A stretch of DNA of 64,000 nt from Tectiglobus sp965224045 (GTDB lineage: Bacteria > Pseudomonadota > Alphaproteobacteria > Rhizobiales > Hyphomicrobiaceae), in the NCBI GenBank assembly GCA_965224045.1, contig CBDCYD010000016.1, positions 682,001 through 746,000 of the forward strand. Direction: 5' to 3'. The notes under the pieces were generated by a model that saw nothing but the letters and a program-made list of their open reading frames with translations, searched no databases and had not been told where the DNA came from. Numbering within the stretch: the stretch's first letter is position 1; the number at the start of each line of letters is the position of its first letter. Positions 25,889 through 33,802 of the stretch are shown here, one piece after another. Both the position numbers and the translations under genes were made by a program.

Positions 25889-26060
25889 GGTGCGGCTCCT
25901 GTCGTATGGCCTTCGGTAATTTGCCCGTTGATGGATGCTCAAGCAACCGGCGCTGGTTGCTCGAGTGTTGCCGGCACCACGGTTGATGGCGCCCATCGGC
26001 CCGGTCCATGATGCTTGCCGACGCTTGCCGCCCTACACGTCAACCGAAGGATCGTCCAAC

Positions 26061-26867
26061 ATGCCCGCCAATCCCAATTACGAGCAAATTGCCTACACCG
26101 TGGAAGGGCCAGTCGCTCGCCTTTCCCACAATCGACCAGAAGCACGCAACGCGGAAAGCCAGCGACTTCTCGGTGAACTTGACGATGCGCTTGGCCGGGC
26201 GGTTGCCGACGATACGGTTCGCGTCGTGATATTCGACGGCAAGGGTGACCACTTCTCGGCTGGCCATGACCTCAAGGAAGGCGCAGCCAAGCGTGCGGAT
26301 TTCACCGTTGAGCAACGTTGGGCTTACGAAGAGCTCTACTATTTCGAATGTGCGATGCGGATTTGGGACTGTCCCAAACCGACGATTGCACAGGTCCACG
26401 GCGCCTGCATTGCGGGCGGCTTCATGGTCGCCAACATGTGCGATATCGTCGTCGCGTCGGACGATGCTTTCTTTGCAGATCCGGTTTGCCAGACGCTCGG
26501 GGCGTGCGCGGTCGAAGTGCTCGTTCATCCTTGGGTCATGAGCACACGCAAGGCCAAGGAGTTGCTGTTCACGGGTCGACGGATGTCGGCGCAGGAAGCG
26601 TTCGATGTCGGCATGGTCAACAAGGTCGTGCCGCGCGGTGAGCTTGCGTCCGAAACGATGGCGATGGCCGGGCAGATCGCCAAGGCGGAGCCATTTGCGC
26701 TCAAACTCGTCAAGCGGTCACTCAATCGGGCATTGGATATGCAGGGAATGCGCAATTCACTTCTGGCGCATTTCGATACGCACCAATTGAGCCACGTTAC
26801 CGAGGCCTTCAAGAGCGCACGCGACAAGGGGCTGGCCAGCGCTATCGCGCGTGGCAAGCGGCAGTAG
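26061..26867 (+). CDS. Crotonase-superfamily protein (enoyl-CoA hydratase-like)
   Basis: A 268-residue crotonase with FSAGHDLK (first oxyanion strand) and GACIAGGFMVANMCD. As in the other crotonase in this window, the two hydratase glutamates are absent: the residue after the GG turn is Met and the PE position reads FADPVCQTLG. It probably binds a CoA ester but may not be a hydratase. The start MPANPNYE at 26061 follows GAAGGA; a longer frame has no similarity. It leads a plus-strand set with a second TauD-family dioxygenase 175 bp downstream. Confidence 0.84.
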   Translation: MPANPNYEQIAYTVEGPVARLSHNRPEARNAESQRLLGELDDALGRAVADDTVRVVIFDGKGDHFSAGHDLKEGAAKRADFTVEQRWAYEELYYFECAMRIWDCPKPTIAQVHGACIAGGFMVANMCDIVVASDDAFFADPVCQTLGACAVEVLVHPWVMSTRKAKELLFTGRRMSAQEAFDVGMVNKVVPRGELASETMAMAGQIAKAEPFALKLVKRSLNRALDMQGMRNSLLAHFDTHQLSHVTEAFKSARDKGLASAIARGKRQ

Positions 26868-27042
26868 ATGTTGCGCTCTTTGCGAGCATCGCCGCGCTTT
26901 GTCCGGTGACTGGTGATCGGGCAATCATCCACCGGATTCATGCCATCCGGCCGAATGCTGGCGGCTGACAGCGTGCTTGCCGCGTGATTGTCTGGCTGCC
27001 GAACACGCGATGACGAATGAAGAAGAGCGCGGGAGGACGCCG

Positions 27043-27912
27043 ATGGGAACGTATGAGCGGATCACGGTGAAACCGCTGGCAGGTGCTCTCGGTGCAGAGA
27101 TCGAGGGCGTCGATCTCAATGACCTCGATGACGAGACGTTTGAGGAACTGTATCAGGCATGGCTCGAGCATCTGGTCGTGTTTCTACGCAACCAGGACAT
27201 CACGCCGGAACAGCAGGTCGCATTTGCCAAACGTTTCGGTGACATCCATCTGCACCCGTTCATGAAGAGCTTGGACGAGCATCCTGAGATCCTCGAGATC
27301 GTCAAAGAAGAGAACGATACCTACACGTTCGGATCGGTGTGGCATTCGGATCAAATGTTCAACCCGAAGCCGGCCAAGGCAACCATCCTCTATGCGCGCG
27401 AGACCCCGGATGCGGGTGGCGATACGATGTTTGCCAACATGTACATCGCCTATGACCAGTTGTCGGAGCCGATGAAACAGATGCTTGCGAAGGTGAGAAC
27501 CTGGAACGTCGGTGCACGGCAGCAAAACAACGGATCGCGCAACCGGGAGGGGCGCTATCTGGGAAACCAGAAGATGAATGCCAAGGTGCAAACGCCGCCG
27601 GAAGACGTCGTCACCGACGCTGCGCACCCGCTGTTTCGCAAACATCCGGAAACCGGACGCACGGCCCTTTACATCGGTTCGCACTGCAAGACATTGCACG
27701 GTTTCAAGGACGAGGAAGCCAAGCCCATCCTGGATTATCTTCTCGCTTTCTCAGTGCAACCGGAGATGACTTGCCGCTTCCGGTGGGAACCGGGATCGAT
27801 GGCGATCTGGGACAATCGGTGCACGCAGCATCGCGCGCTTGGCGATTATGCCGGCAAGCGACGACGGATGCACCGCATCACCATCGCCGGAGATGAACCG
27901 ATAGCCGCATGA
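27043..27912 (+). CDS. TauD/TfdA-family dioxygenase (second copy)
   Basis: A 289-residue Fe(II)/2OG dioxygenase. Metal ligands lie in SVWHSDQMF (His-x-Asp, about residues 101-103) and CTQHRALGDY (distal His), and the 2OG arginine in RRMHRITIAG. It is clearly related to the protein encoded at 25016-25888 but divergent in the middle, so it probably has a different substrate. The start at 27043 is fixed by GGGAGGA six bases upstream, in preference to two earlier in-frame ATGs. A ketopantoate-reductase-like gene follows 41 bp later and may be co-transcribed. Confidence 0.87.
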   Translation: MGTYERITVKPLAGALGAEIEGVDLNDLDDETFEELYQAWLEHLVVFLRNQDITPEQQVAFAKRFGDIHLHPFMKSLDEHPEILEIVKEENDTYTFGSVWHSDQMFNPKPAKATILYARETPDAGGDTMFANMYIAYDQLSEPMKQMLAKVRTWNVGARQQNNGSRNREGRYLGNQKMNAKVQTPPEDVVTDAAHPLFRKHPETGRTALYIGSHCKTLHGFKDEEAKPILDYLLAFSVQPEMTCRFRWEPGSMAIWDNRCTQHRALGDYAGKRRRMHRITIAGDEPIAA

Positions 27913-27953
27913 TGAGCTGGTGCAATTGGCGAGGGCTGTGAGGAATTGACGGT

Positions 27954-29009
27954 ATGAACCCTAGGATAGCCGTGATTTGCGGTGGCGCGCTTGGTGGCTA
28001 CGTTGCAGCGTATCTGGCGCGCGATGGGCGGGATATCACGCTCGTCGACATGTGGCCTGACCACGTCGAGGCGATCCGGCGGCAGGGCCTTGCGCTAACC
28101 GGCCTCACCGAACCTGAGAATTTCACCAGCGAGGTCGTGGCGGTCCATCTCTCGGACGTCCACGATATGGCGCGCCGGTTCGGCAACTTCGACATCGCGT
28201 TCGTTGCAACGAAATCCTACGATACGGTGTGGGCTACGCATCTGATTGCGCCTTATCTTGCGCCAGGCGGCTTTATTGTGTCCTTGCAGAACGGCATCAA
28301 CGAGGAACGCGTGGCGGGCGTCGTTGGCTGGGGACGGACGGTTGGTTGCATCGCAAGCAAGATCGCCGTGGAACTTGTCGCGCCCGGGCAAATCCGGCGT
28401 AACGTAGCGCTTGGTGGCAAGGACCATACCGTGTTCCGGGTCGGAGAACCCCATGGGCGGATTACGCCGCGCATCCGACAGGTTGCCGACATGCTGGCAG
28501 CCGTCGACAGTTCCATGGTTACCGACAACCTGTGGGGCGAGCGCTGGTCCAAGCTGGTGATCAATTCCATGCGCAATCCGGTGTCGGCTGCAACAGGGCG
28601 CGGCGGGAACGATAACGACCGTGATCCCAAGACGCGCGATCTATCGTTGCGGTTGGCAGCCGAGGCGATCGAGATCGGGCAGGCGCACGGATACGTGCTT
28701 GGCAAGATCTACGGGATGCCGCCGGAAGATATACTTGGTGCAGTTTCCGGGAACAACGAGGCACGGCAGAGGTGCGAGGATGCATTGATGAAGAGTGTTG
28801 CCACGCGCTCTGACGATCAGCGCCCCTCGATGGGACAGGATATGGCCAAGGGTCGGCGTACGGAGATCGGTTATCTCAACGGATTGGTAGTCGAAAAGGC
28901 CAAAGAGTTGGGACTCGAGGCGCCGGTCAACGCCGGCATCGTCGAGGTCGTCCAGCGTATCGAGCGCGGCGACGTCGAGGCGAGCCCTGCGGTGGTGGCC
29001 CACCTTTGA
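27954..29009 (+). CDS. Ketopantoate reductase (ApbA/PanE)-family protein
   Basis: A 351-residue 6-phosphogluconate-dehydrogenase-fold protein. The Rossmann motif is CGGALGGYVAA (about residues 9-19), and the NGINEERV and ERWSKLVINSMRNPVSAATG blocks are the ApbA helices that carry the catalytic lysine and substrate-binding asparagine. 2-Dehydropantoate reduction for pantothenate is the archetype, but many paralogues act on other 2-oxoacids. Placement beside a dioxygenase rather than panB/panC suggests a catabolic paralogue. GAGGAA precedes the start. Confidence 0.82.
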   Translation: MNPRIAVICGGALGGYVAAYLARDGRDITLVDMWPDHVEAIRRQGLALTGLTEPENFTSEVVAVHLSDVHDMARRFGNFDIAFVATKSYDTVWATHLIAPYLAPGGFIVSLQNGINEERVAGVVGWGRTVGCIASKIAVELVAPGQIRRNVALGGKDHTVFRVGEPHGRITPRIRQVADMLAAVDSSMVTDNLWGERWSKLVINSMRNPVSAATGRGGNDNDRDPKTRDLSLRLAAEAIEIGQAHGYVLGKIYGMPPEDILGAVSGNNEARQRCEDALMKSVATRSDDQRPSMGQDMAKGRRTEIGYLNGLVVEKAKELGLEAPVNAGIVEVVQRIERGDVEASPAVVAHL

Positions 29010-29168
29010 GCCGATCTTGAATGGATATTCGGAGCCAGATGAGCCGGGCGGAGGTGCGGTTGTGCTTAAGGCCGTTTGGTTGATGCTGGTGCGCTCGAGA
29101 ATTTGGTAACGATTATTACGACGCGACACTTGGAATGGTGGACAGTGGCTGCAATGCGCCCCTATCAT

Positions 29169-29190
29169 CCTATATACGTGCGTATATAGG
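29169..29190. promoter_or_regulatory. Mo-box-like palindrome (ModE operator) in front of modA
   Basis: A perfect inverted repeat: CCTATATACG, a TG centre, then CGTATATAGG. The TATATA core in each arm and spacing resemble the Mo-boxes bound by ModE-type repressors. The right arm runs straight into the GGAAGG ribosome site of modA, whose ATG is 8 bp beyond it. Bound regulator would therefore cover the transcription start or ribosome-loading region. A ModE-like gene lies at the far end of the convergent operon (31742-32149). Confidence 0.75.
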
Positions 29191-29198
29191 AAGGCTGC

Positions 29199-29966
29199 AT
29201 GCGTCGGACTTCAATCATGATCGCGTGGGTGGGGGTCCTGGTGGCGATGTCCTGCCTCCCGGCATGGCCGGCCGCGCCAGTGCGGATTTTTGCCGCCGCG
29301 AGCCTTGCTAATGCAATGGAAGAGGTCGCGGCTGTCTATCGGCGCTCTGCGGATGTGCGGTTGAAGATCGTTGCGGCGGGGTCATCGGTACTGGCGCGCC
29401 AGATCGAAGCCGGAGCCGAGGCAGACATCTTCATTTCGGCCGATAAGGCCTGGGTGGATTATCTGGTGGCGCGGCGCCTGGTCATCGCTGAAAGTCGCCA
29501 ACCGCTGCTCGCGAACCGGCTCGCTCTGGTTACGCCAGCGGAGGGGGTGGGCTTGTCCGGCGTCGATGCACTGCAAAGCTGGTTCGATCGAAACCCGCAC
29601 GCGCGTCTGGCGGTTGGCGATCCGGCGCATGTGCCGGTTGGACGTTATGCCAAAGCGGCCCTTGAGCGCCTTGGAGCCTGGACGCCGGCAGCCGCGCGAC
29701 TGATTGCAGCGCCCGACACACGAGCAGCACTGGCGCTGGTTGAACGTGGTGAGGCGCAAATCGGGATCGTCTATCACACGGATGCGCGTGCGGCATCGCG
29801 AGTCAGGATCGTTGGCCTGTTGCCGGGCGACAGTCATCCGCCGATTACTTATCCGATCGCAATGGTGCGCCGCGATGCAGGCGGGGCGATCAGGGCTGCC
29901 TATGATTTCTTGTGCGGGCCGATCGCAGCACGTGTCTTTGCAAAGCACGGGTTTTTGATGAAATGA
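29199..29966 (+). CDS. modA: Molybdate ABC transporter substrate-binding protein
   Basis: A 255-residue periplasmic binding protein with a Sec signal (WVGVLVAMSCLPAWPAAP). The mature N-terminus VRIFAAASLANAMEEVA and AAGSSVLARQIEAGAEADIFIS are the oxyanion-binding motifs of ModA proteins. The C-terminus IAARVFAKHGFLMK is also typical. It captures molybdate or tungstate for the ModBC importer. It starts the modABC operon; its stop overlaps the modB ATG (ATGA). Expression is likely controlled by the palindrome that abuts its ribosome site. Confidence 0.92.
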   Translation: MRRTSIMIAWVGVLVAMSCLPAWPAAPVRIFAAASLANAMEEVAAVYRRSADVRLKIVAAGSSVLARQIEAGAEADIFISADKAWVDYLVARRLVIAESRQPLLANRLALVTPAEGVGLSGVDALQSWFDRNPHARLAVGDPAHVPVGRYAKAALERLGAWTPAAARLIAAPDTRAALALVERGEAQIGIVYHTDARAASRVRIVGLLPGDSHPPITYPIAMVRRDAGGAIRAAYDFLCGPIAARVFAKHGFLMK

Positions 29967-30664
29967 GCGGCTGGCTCCCAGGGGCGGCGGAGGGCGAAGC
30001 GATTTGGCTCAGCCTGAAAATCGCGTCGCTGGCGGCAGCGCTCAGCCTGCCGATGGCGGTCGGAGCGGTCATGTTGATGCAGCGGGTCGGTTGGTTCTGG
30101 CGCGCCGTAATCAGTATGGTCGTTCATGCGCCGCTCGTTCTACCGGCGGTGGTTATCGGTTACTTGTTGCTTGTCGTGTTCGGTGTGCGCGGTCCGGTTG
30201 GCGCGTGGCTCGATGCGTGGTTCGGAATTCGACTGGTGTTCACGACGGAAGGTGCCGTGCTGGCGGCGGCCGTCATGGCATTTCCGCTGATGGTGCGTGC
30301 GATCCGTCTGGCGAGAGACGTGATTGATCCGGGCCTGGAGTTTGCAGCCAGGAGCCTTGGCGCGACGCGTCGTGATGTCTTCTTCTCGATTACGTTGCCG
30401 ATGATGACTCCGGGTATACTTGCGGGCTTCGTAATGGCATTCGCCGCCAGCCTCGGGGAATTCGGTGCCACGATCACCTTTGCGTCAAACGTGGCGGGTG
30501 AAACGCGGACCTTGCCGCTGGCGATCTACACAGCGATCCAGACGCCGGGTGGTGATGCGCTTGCGATGCGCTTGGTTGTGCTGTCGTCGATCTTGGCAGT
30601 AGGCGCGCTTGGGGTGTCGGAGGTGGTGGAGCAGCGGGCCCGTCGCATGGTGTACGGGCGATGA
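29963..30664 (+). CDS. modB: Molybdate ABC transporter permease
   Basis: A 233-residue inner-membrane permease with five or six hydrophobic segments. The cytoplasmic EAA loop is visible as EFAARSLGATRRDVFFSITL, the coupling helix that contacts ModC. LGEFGATITFASNVAGET is a strongly conserved ModB stretch. The start at 29963 overlaps the modA stop and the 3' end overlaps the modC ATG, so the three genes are translationally coupled. Confidence 0.92.
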   Translation: MSGWLPGAAEGEAIWLSLKIASLAAALSLPMAVGAVMLMQRVGWFWRAVISMVVHAPLVLPAVVIGYLLLVVFGVRGPVGAWLDAWFGIRLVFTTEGAVLAAAVMAFPLMVRAIRLARDVIDPGLEFAARSLGATRRDVFFSITLPMMTPGILAGFVMAFAASLGEFGATITFASNVAGETRTLPLAIYTAIQTPGGDALAMRLVVLSSILAVGALGVSEVVEQRARRMVYGR

Positions 30665-31788
30665 TCGAGGTCGACTTTCGCCGACAGGTCCCCGGCTTGG
30701 AGTTCGATATTCGGTTTTCAGCGCCGGGCGACGGTGTCACGGCTCTGTTCGGGAGAAGTGGTGCCGGCAAGTCGACGATCGTTGAGGTCATCGGCGGGGC
30801 GACGCGCGACGTGCGGGGGCGTATTGCCATCAATGAGCGCGTGTTTCTCGATACCGAATTAGGCATCTGGCTGCCCGTCGAAGAGCGGCGGATCGGGTTC
30901 GTTTTCCAGAACAGCCGGTTGTTCCCGCACATGACCGTCAAGGCCAATCTGCTGTTCGGCTATCGCAGAGCGCGCGTCGAGCCGTTTATTGCGCCCGATC
31001 AGGCAATCGCTCTTCTCGGTCTCGACGGTTTGGTTGGGCGACGTCCGCACGACTTGTCTGGGGGGGAGCGTCAGCGGGTTGCGATCGGTCGCGCAATTCT
31101 GGCCCAGCCAGCGCTCCTGCTTCTGGATGAGCCGTTGTCGTCGCTCGACCCGCCGCGCAAGGCGGAACTGCTCCCCTACATCGAGCGCCTTCGCGATGAG
31201 CTTGAAATCCCGATGATCTATATCAGCCATGACTTCAATGAAGTCATGCGACTGGCAGATACCCTCGTCGTCGTGGATGGCGGGCGTGTTGCTCGGCACG
31301 GTCCGCTCATCGAGCTGGCGTCAGATCCCGAGTTGAGCCCATTGCTCGGGCGCTACGAAGCAGGCTCCGTGATTGCCTGCACGGTTGCAGGACATGATAA
31401 GGCGAACGGACTAACACAGCTGGAACTGGCCGGTCAGGCAATCGTCGTGCCGTTGATCGACGCCGAGGTTGGAAGCGGTGTCCGGGTCCGGTTGCGGGCG
31501 CGAGACGTCGCACTTGCCCTCAGTGAACCAGCGGACACGTCGATTGCCAACAGGCTGCCCGGTACGATCACGGAACTTGTTCCACGCGACGAGCCGTTCG
31601 TCGACGCCGGAGTTGATCTCGGCGGCGTCGTGGTGCGGTCTTTGCTGACGCGCGGATCGGTGGAACGGCTCGGGTTGCGCCCCGGCATGGCTGTCTGGGC
31701 GCTGATCCGCATCGTCGCTTTGGACAGCCGGTCGGTCGGATTCATGCGTCTTCCGCGTCATTCGAACCGCGGCGGCGATGCGTGCTAA
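30661..31788 (+). CDS. modC: Molybdate ABC transporter ATP-binding protein
   Basis: A 375-residue ABC ATPase. It has Walker A GRSGAGKST (about residues 31-39), signature LSGGERQR, Walker B LLLLDEPLSSLD and the switch histidine in YISHDFNE. Beyond residue 240 it carries the TOBE/Mop-type regulatory domain usual for full-length ModC. It energises molybdate import through ModB. The end overlaps the convergent ModE-like gene by 47 bp, so the two transcripts are antisense over their tails. Confidence 0.92.
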   Translation: MIEVDFRRQVPGLEFDIRFSAPGDGVTALFGRSGAGKSTIVEVIGGATRDVRGRIAINERVFLDTELGIWLPVEERRIGFVFQNSRLFPHMTVKANLLFGYRRARVEPFIAPDQAIALLGLDGLVGRRPHDLSGGERQRVAIGRAILAQPALLLLDEPLSSLDPPRKAELLPYIERLRDELEIPMIYISHDFNEVMRLADTLVVVDGGRVARHGPLIELASDPELSPLLGRYEAGSVIACTVAGHDKANGLTQLELAGQAIVVPLIDAEVGSGVRVRLRARDVALALSEPADTSIANRLPGTITELVPRDEPFVDAGVDLGGVVVRSLLTRGSVERLGLRPGMAVWALIRIVALDSRSVGFMRLPRHSNRGGDAC

Positions 31789-32149
31789 CGCGTGGGTTTT
31801 CGTAAGACTTCGTGGATTCGCCTTCAATCGCTGCGATCTGTTTTGCGATGGCGCTTCGTGCCCGCGTCTCAGCGTCCTTGTACAGCGTGATCAGGTGTTC
31901 GCCGAATTCGGTCAGGCGGGCGCCGCTCCCCTGTGAGCGGCCGGGAAAGGTTTCCACTACGGCGGTCTTGAAGGCGCGGTTCATGTCGTCAATCAGCAAC
32001 CAGGCGCGGCGGTACGACATTCCCTCGGCGCGCGCTGCAGCCGATATCGAGGCATAGGTCCGCACGGCCTCCAACAGCGCCACCTTGCCGGGGCCGACGC
32101 GAGAGCCGTTGGCCAGGTCAATGCGCAGGGACAGTCGGGTGCGGCTCAT
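31742..32149 (-). CDS. modE: Short ModE-like winged-helix regulator
   Basis: A 135-residue protein matching only the N-terminal LysR-type winged-helix domain of ModE: GPGKVALLEAVRTYASISAA and AEGMSYRRAWLLIDDMN, followed by the dimerisation helix. The two C-terminal Mop (molybdate-binding) domains of E. coli-type ModE are absent. It begins 6 bp after the Fe-S/anchor subunit gene and so is the last gene of the molybdoenzyme operon. It is the natural candidate to bind the palindrome before modA; how it senses molybdate without Mop domains is unclear. Confidence 0.82.
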   Translation of the reverse strand: MSRTRLSLRIDLANGSRVGPGKVALLEAVRTYASISAAARAEGMSYRRAWLLIDDMNRAFKTAVVETFPGRSQGSGARLTEFGEHLITLYKDAETRARSAIAKQIAAIEGESTKSYENPRVSTHRRRGSNDAEDA

Positions 32150-32155
32150 TGAGGT

Positions 32156-33802
32156 TCACACGGCGCGGGTGAAGCCGGCGAGACGGGCCGGTGCTGCCAG
32201 TTTGCCCGACCCGCGACCCGGCGCGTTGGGCAGAACGAAGCCCTGCTGATAGGAGGCGTGGACGATGATCGTTGCCTTCCATATGGCGCCGGCCGCGACC
32301 AGCATGACGCCGCCGAATGCGAAATAGGGTGCGGTCGGTCCGACCAGGAGGCATGCGATCAGAATGATCACGGCGACAGCCCACCACATGACGACGATTT
32401 CGTTGATGCCCGAAAGGACCTGGCGGGCAAGCGCCGGTATGCCGCTGGCTTTCGATCGCCCAACGTAGATGAGCCAGAGCATGGCCGCGAGCGGGGCCAA
32501 GGTTAAGGCAAGGAGCGAAAGGGCCTGCGGCAGCGGATCACGACCGAGGGCTGCCAGCGACAGGATGGCTGCGCCGGCGCCTTCCGTAAGTCCGCTTGCG
32601 ATGATCAGCGGCGGGATCAGCGGCACGCGCCAGGCCGGGATGCCTTTGGCGGCATAGAGGATTTGTGCCTGGCAGAACAAAAAGGCGGCGCCCGCGAGCC
32701 CCGTGGCGAGCCAGAGCTGGGGCGCATGCCACAAAAAATTTGCCGCAACCAGCGGGAAGAGAGCTGCGACGACCCAGACCTCCCGTGTCATCCAGGACGT
32801 CTGCGGCCTGAGGATCGCGTACAAAAACCGGAGCTTGCGACCGATCTCCATAAAGACGAAAAACAAGCCGATGGCGATGATAACAGCCCCAGTTGCGAAC
32901 AGCGCCCGTGCCGCCTTTGCGTCAATGTGGCCGTCCAATGCCAGCAGGGCTGCGATAACGATCAGGCCGGAGCCCGTGCCCCCCATGATGAAGTTCATGG
33001 CTGCGCGGAAGTCCCAGAACGTCTGCAGCTTGCCGTTGAGCGGATTGGCGGGATCGCGACCGGCTTCCTCGTTGAAAAGGGGCGCTGCCGCGGCGGCGGT
33101 TGGTTTGCGGCCGGGAATGGCGTGCGGGACATCGTAGAGATACTTGATCTGAGGATCTGTGTTCAGGAAATCGTTGATCTGGAATGTCGGCCGGGTGGCC
33201 GTTTGCTGCGAGACGCGGCTTTGCGGATCGTTGAAGTCGCCGAAGGTAATCGCCTGGGCGATACAGGATGCAGCGCAGGCCGGGGTGACTTCGGGGTCGA
33301 CGCCGGGTGTCAGGCCGGCGGCTTCGGCCTCGTCGACGCGCTCGATGCAGAAGGTGCACTTTTGGATCGTGCCGATGCGCTCCGGCCGGCCAGTGTGGCG
33401 CTCCTGGACAGTCTTGTCGGAGAAATAGTGTGTGTCTTCGTGGACAATGGTGCGGGCCTGATAGGGGCAGGAGACCGCGCAGTACGCGCACCCGATGCAC
33501 AGGTCGTGATCTATAACGACGAGACCGTCCCCGCGCTGGCTGGTTGCTCCGGTTGGGCAAACCGGTACGCACGGTGGATCTGCGCAGTGTTGGCAGCCGA
33601 CGACAAGAAAGAAGCGCTGGACGTCCGGGTAGTCTCCCTGCTCGACGTCGAGGACCGAGCGCCACTGCACGCCGGGTGTCGTGTCGTTAGCGTGTTTGCA
33701 TGCAATCGTGCAGGTCTGGCAACCGACGCAGCGATTGACATCTATCGTCATGCCGTACCGCTTGGCGTCGGCCGGTAGGCTGCCCTCGGAGGCGATGCTC
33801 AT
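32156..33802 (-). CDS. Fused Fe-S electron-transfer/DmsC-type membrane-anchor subunit
   Basis: A 548-residue fusion. Residues 15-240 form a DmsB/NrfC-type ferredoxin with four cysteine groups for four [4Fe-4S] clusters: CVGCQTCTIAC, CQHCADPPCVPVC, CIGCAYCAVSCP, and CTFC paired with CAASC. After a linker, residues 275-525 hold about eight hydrophobic helices matching the DmsC/NrfD quinol-interacting anchor (NFIMGGTGSGLIVIAALLAL begins it). These are usually two genes. The subunit would pass electrons between the catalytic subunit and the quinone pool. Its start overlaps the catalytic gene's stop by 4 bp, implying tight coupling. Confidence 0.87.
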   Translation of the reverse strand: MSIASEGSLPADAKRYGMTIDVNRCVGCQTCTIACKHANDTTPGVQWRSVLDVEQGDYPDVQRFFLVVGCQHCADPPCVPVCPTGATSQRGDGLVVIDHDLCIGCAYCAVSCPYQARTIVHEDTHYFSDKTVQERHTGRPERIGTIQKCTFCIERVDEAEAAGLTPGVDPEVTPACAASCIAQAITFGDFNDPQSRVSQQTATRPTFQINDFLNTDPQIKYLYDVPHAIPGRKPTAAAAAPLFNEEAGRDPANPLNGKLQTFWDFRAAMNFIMGGTGSGLIVIAALLALDGHIDAKAARALFATGAVIIAIGLFFVFMEIGRKLRFLYAILRPQTSWMTREVWVVAALFPLVAANFLWHAPQLWLATGLAGAAFLFCQAQILYAAKGIPAWRVPLIPPLIIASGLTEGAGAAILSLAALGRDPLPQALSLLALTLAPLAAMLWLIYVGRSKASGIPALARQVLSGINEIVVMWWAVAVIILIACLLVGPTAPYFAFGGVMLVAAGAIWKATIIVHASYQQGFVLPNAPGRGSGKLAAPARLAGFTRAV

